Under the pieces are notes generated by a model. The model ran no database searches. It had not been told where the DNA came from and was given only the letters and a program-made list of their open reading frames with translations. A stretch of 64,000 nt of DNA from Schizonepeta tenuifolia (Eukaryota > Streptophyta > Magnoliopsida > Lamiales > Lamiaceae), in the NCBI GenBank assembly GCA_029490685.1, contig CM055959.1, positions 46,830,096 through 46,894,095 on the forward strand, written 5' to 3'. Shown piece by piece: positions 60,457 to 64,000 of this stretch. Position 1 is the stretch's first letter. Every line of letters begins with the position of its first letter. The position numbers and the translations under genes were made by a program.

Positions 60457-61992
60457 TGTTGGAAAATTTATTAAAGTTTTGATTGATTCCAAAACCAACT
60501 GACCCCAACCGAGTAGATGTTGCCAGATCCTAATGTTAGCTTTCAGGATCGCTGTTTGAGCAATGTTGAGATTTTATCTTTACAGATCTCCAGCTGAAGA
60601 TGGCAATATGGTTACACTCGGATAGAACTTCAGATGCAAACTTCAGATGTGAAGCCAACTGTTCAAGATTCAGAACATCAGAAGAGCGTTAAAGGGGGAA
60701 GATGTAAGAGAACATCTGATGTAAGAAAGACAACTGAGCGTTCAAGAGATAGAACATCAGATGAAAGAAAGACAACTGAGCGTTCAAGATACAGAACATC
60801 AGATGTGAAAGACAACTGAGCGTTCAAGATACAGAACATCAGTTGCAGGACTCGAACTGATAAGATCGACAACATGAAGTTCAAAGACAGCTGAGAGTTC
60901 AACTGTTCAGACAGAAGGTCAGATGAAGATATCAATCAGATGGAACATCAGTTGAAGACCACTCGGATGAAGACCAAAACTTCTCAACCGACTAACCAAT
61001 GTTGAAAGACTAAGGTTGAGATTTGAAATTCAAAAAGGAAGTCACGTGAAGGTTTGACGTTCTGTCATTACCTCATTTGGCCCAACACAAGGCTGTCTCA
61101 GATGGAAAGCAGAAGTTCACAGTTGCCAAATCGGGAAAATCTGCAGAGATGAGAGACAAACCATCGTTTTCACAGAACAGAGATCAACGGCTCATCCAAC
61201 GGCTAGTTGATTCTCTCCGCCTATAAATAGAAGCCTTCATTCATTCAACAAGATAGAGAAGACAAACAGGTGCAAGAAGAGACTAAAGAGCGAAAGAAAG
61301 AACGAAAAACTGCACTAAAGCAAAACTGCTTTTATTCTCTAAGAATATCACTAGTTGAGAGTTCATAGAGTGTTAGATTCTGTCTTGGTATTTTAGATCT
61401 TAGTTTGAGTCTTCGTTTGTTCAAGCTTAGATCCTAGCTCACTTCTTTGTTCGAGCTAGTAGTTGGAAAAACCCACCCTTTTACACATCCTCTCAAAAGG
61501 ATTGTTAGGACCCTACTCTTCCCGAAATTGAGTAGATAGGTTGATAAGTACCCGTAAACTTATCTGTAAGGTTGATAAGTACACGTAAACTTATCTTAAC
61601 GGTTGCAGTCCTAAGGAAATTGGACTGAGTTGTGTGGATTCACAACTCCCCGTGGACGTAGGAGTTCTCTCCGAACCACGTAAATCTTTGTGTGTTTGTG
61701 TTTTCTGTTCAGTTATTTATTGCATATCCAACTGACCAACTAACCGGCACTCAAACTGCATTTTTACATTCTCAACTGACTTGGTTATTGACCGACCTTG
61801 CATCTGAGCGTGAGTTAGTTTTTGTTTCCACCACATTCCGCACAGCACTACACTTCCAGCTGAGTATCCTTACTCAGTTGTGATTCCAGCTGAGTCGTTT
61901 TACTCGGTTATGATATTTTTCAGGGGGTTATTTTAAAATTCCTAACTGGTGTATTCCCCCTCCATACACCAGAACTCGTATCGGGACCATCA
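60457..61992 (+). repeat. 3' LTR of the copia element
   Basis: 1536 bp, from TGTTGGAAAATTTATTAAAG to GGGACCATCA. TATA box at 61222-61229 and U3 repeats at 60728-60846 as in the 5' LTR. It retains two GATAAGTAC…CTTATC units (61540-61597) but lacks the AAAGCT…AGCTTT hairpin found at 49373-49393 of the 5' LTR. Confidence 0.93.
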
Positions 61993-61997
61993 CTAAT

Positions 61998-64000
61998 TGT
62001 CATCATTTTTATTCTCTATGTTGGAAACCAAATGCATGCATTCTACCTATCTCTCTCTATTCAATAGAGAAGAATTTCTTCATTCAAGTCATCTCTCTCT
62101 CTTTCGAAAATTCTCTCAAGAAGAACAAAGAAGAAAAACTCTCCCTCTCTCCCCCTCATTGCCGTGAGCTATACCCACACCCACATACTTGGAATTTCTT
62201 CCATTGAAGCCTAGCATTCAAGCTCCAATCTCATGCAAATCAAGTGAGGATTAATCCATCATCAAGTTTCCAAAGCCCTAATCTTAAAGGTATTGATCTT
62301 CCCTAATTTTTTAGTATTAAACTTCCGAAATCATCGTAATTCTTCTTCATTTTCGGCTCTTAAGCCCTAATAATGGATGATTGATTGTTGTTTTATATTT
62401 TTTCTTGAGGATTCAAGACAAGTTCTTCCAAAAGGAATCCAAGCTTGAAGTTGAGCCCATTTTTCCCCACTATTTCGATTTCAAGAGGATCAAGAGGAGA
62501 AGATCCAATTTATTTTGAAAAGTATGATAATTCATTTGATTTATTGTATATATGTATCTCTATAAGCCCTAAAAGAAAGAAAACATGCATGCATGGTATT
62601 TATTTTATGCTTAGGCAAACTTAGGTTATCGATGTGAAGATTGAGTGAGGAGAAATCGATAGGATAATCGGACACTAGGATTTAATCGATGAATTAAGAG
62701 AAGAAAAAGAAATTAAAACCCTAAAAAAATGGTTAATACCGAAAAATATAGAGAAAAATAGGAGAATTTGAATTTCTTGAGTTATTGTTATTTTGATACT
62801 TGATTTATGATTTTTATCATGTTGTGAATGAGTATATGTGCATGAAAAATTGAGAAATAAAATGCCCTAAAAATTGCTATGAATGCCGTGAGTTTTGGGA
62901 AGAAAAGAAGGAATTATTTTGTTGATTTTGTTGATGATTTAGTTGATGTTTTGATCATGAAATTATTATATGATATGATGATTTAATCTTGTATGTTGTT
63001 GAGTATAAGAAAATCGAACTGCATGTGAAGTTTTTAAAGAAAATAATTTATGATGATCTTGATGTTATAATGTTGATGATATATGTTAAAGTGTTAATTT
63101 GATTCCTAAATGAATATAGGATTTGTTGTGACAAAAGAATGAAGTTTAAAAACTTTAAAAATGTTAAGAATTGGAAAATGCATAAAAGAACATATCTAGT
63201 AAGTGTTTTAAGTGTTCTAAGTGTTCTTGAAATAAAACTTGAAGATTTGAGTTTTGAATAAACTAAATCAAAAAGAAATTTTGTAATCAAATTAATAAAA
63301 TAATCTAGTTTTATTGAAATAAAAATTAATTGAAGGATAAAGGAAAATGTTAATTAAGAAATTAGTCTTAATTTAGCAAATAAAGAAGAAAAGAAATTTA
63401 TTAATTAAATAAATAAGAGTCGAGAAAATCGAGTTAAAATAAAGAGATTAAAATACTGAGAAAATAGAAAGAAGATTTAATCGAGTTGAGAAAAAGATGT
63501 TAGACGAGTTAACTTTAAATACTCGTATAGTTTAATCAAGAAAATAATGGAATAAGATATCGAGTAATGATTTTGAAAGTAATTAATTAAAGTTAATTAA
63601 GTAAGTTGTTTTCAAACCGTGTAAATTAAGAATGAACCGAGAAGAATTGTCGAGATAATAATTAGAAAAGTAATAGTTGAGTTAAGAAATGAGAATCGAG
63701 TTAGAAATAGAAATGAAATTCCTATTTCATAAGGGTTTATTAAAAATTAAAAAGAATTTTTGTTAATTGAGTAAAAGTTTATAATATGTTTTCATAAGAC
63801 AACGAATTTGGAAAAGCGTTGTTTATAAGTCGAGAAAAGATGAACTATATTGTTTGAGTTTTTATAAAAAGGAATTCATAATTGAATTAAGTTCTAAAAT
63901 AAAAATTGAGTAAGTGTTAATGTGTCTTGAAATGTGATTGAATTTAAAACAATGTGTTTGATTTATTTGAAATTATTATGCAATTGAATTAAATGTTTGA
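61998..64000 (+). repeat. Continuation of the interrupted long TGTAATACCCC-type LTR
   Basis: The sequence resumes after the CTAAT duplication with no reading frame. It has CT-rich lines (62070-62160) like those before the insertion (48070-48125), then AT-rich DNA with many GTCGAG/ATCGAG words, as in the fragment at 1-1595. At least 2.8 kb of this LTR is visible and its end is beyond the window. I see no gene in it. Confidence 0.6.

Larger units (their letters stand above)
48254..61992 (+). mobile_element. Complete Sirevirus-like Ty1/copia element, 13.7 kb
   Basis: LTRs at 48254-49802 and 60457-61992 (TGTTGG…CA), with target duplication CTAAT on both sides (48249-48253 and 61993-61997). Order: initiator-Met tRNA primer site, gag with CCHC knuckle and a coiled-coil tail, protease, integrase, RT, RNase H, then a very long extra ORF, purine tract and 3' LTR. 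Large size, long LTRs and an extra ORF after pol fit the SIRE/Maximus lineage. LTR differences are mostly transitions plus two indels. Stops and a frameshift in pol make it non-autonomous. Confidence 0.93.

Noticed and set aside
1..64000. Search for tRNA, rRNA, CRISPR or riboswitch features
   Set aside because: The only tRNA-like match is the SINE head at 9762. There are no regular spacer arrays or rRNA-like blocks.

Overview
This window is plant nuclear DNA. It holds one spliced host gene in an AT-rich, transposon-packed setting: Athila-like Ty3 elements, a Sirevirus-like Ty1/copia element, a long Tekay/Del-like LTR, MULE and PIF/Harbinger remnants, Stowaway MITEs and an Au-like SINE. The set fits a eudicot; the element style recalls Lamiales, but the species cannot be settled from sequence alone. 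I see no tRNA or rRNA gene, CRISPR array or bacterial-type gene.

Layout. 1-1595 is the end of a long LTR. 1596-3357 is a pol-less copia element on the minus strand. 3560-4439 is an internally deleted PIF/Harbinger derivative. 4440-6023 is a solo LTR of the same family as the large copia element further right. 6024-9750 is AT-rich with degraded repeats. 9762-9966 is a SINE, followed by an ALP1-like (Harbinger nuclease) gene fragment, a triple tandem repeat and a run of three Stowaway-type MITEs. These end just before the one host gene that looks intact, 13336-19209 (plus strand, 11 coding exons, 369 codons). It encodes a type I membrane protein of the plant DUF7794 / V-ATPase Ac45-VOA1-like kind.

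21074-64000 is one nest of transposons. A decayed MULE (repeats from 21074, transposase 21986-23731) is cut by Athila element A (minus strand, left LTR 23732-26463). Element A is cut twice. Just upstream of its env-like start codon it carries complete Athila element B (28430-41464, target duplication CTACT). In its gag it carries a long TGTAATACCCC-type LTR (from 47423). That LTR in turn holds a complete 13.7-kb Sirevirus-like copia element (48254-61992, target duplication CTAAT). The outer parts of the LTR, the rest of A's gag, A's right LTR and the rest of the MULE should lie beyond position 64000.

How the genes work together. In each retroelement, gag packages the RNA, protease matures the polyprotein, RT/RNase H copies the RNA from a tRNA primer, and integrase inserts the DNA. 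All three large elements also carry a third, non-pol ORF downstream of pol. Every gag-pol copy is broken by stops or frameshifts, so none looks autonomous. The most unusual signals are four. Both Athila elements have a hairpin of matching geometry at the 3' LTR junction. Element A has a collinear copy of an LTR promoter-proximal block inside it, upstream of its env-like ORF. Both Athila elements have a conserved noncoding motif at a fixed distance after pol. The copia third ORF is very long and may share a domain with the Athila third ORF.
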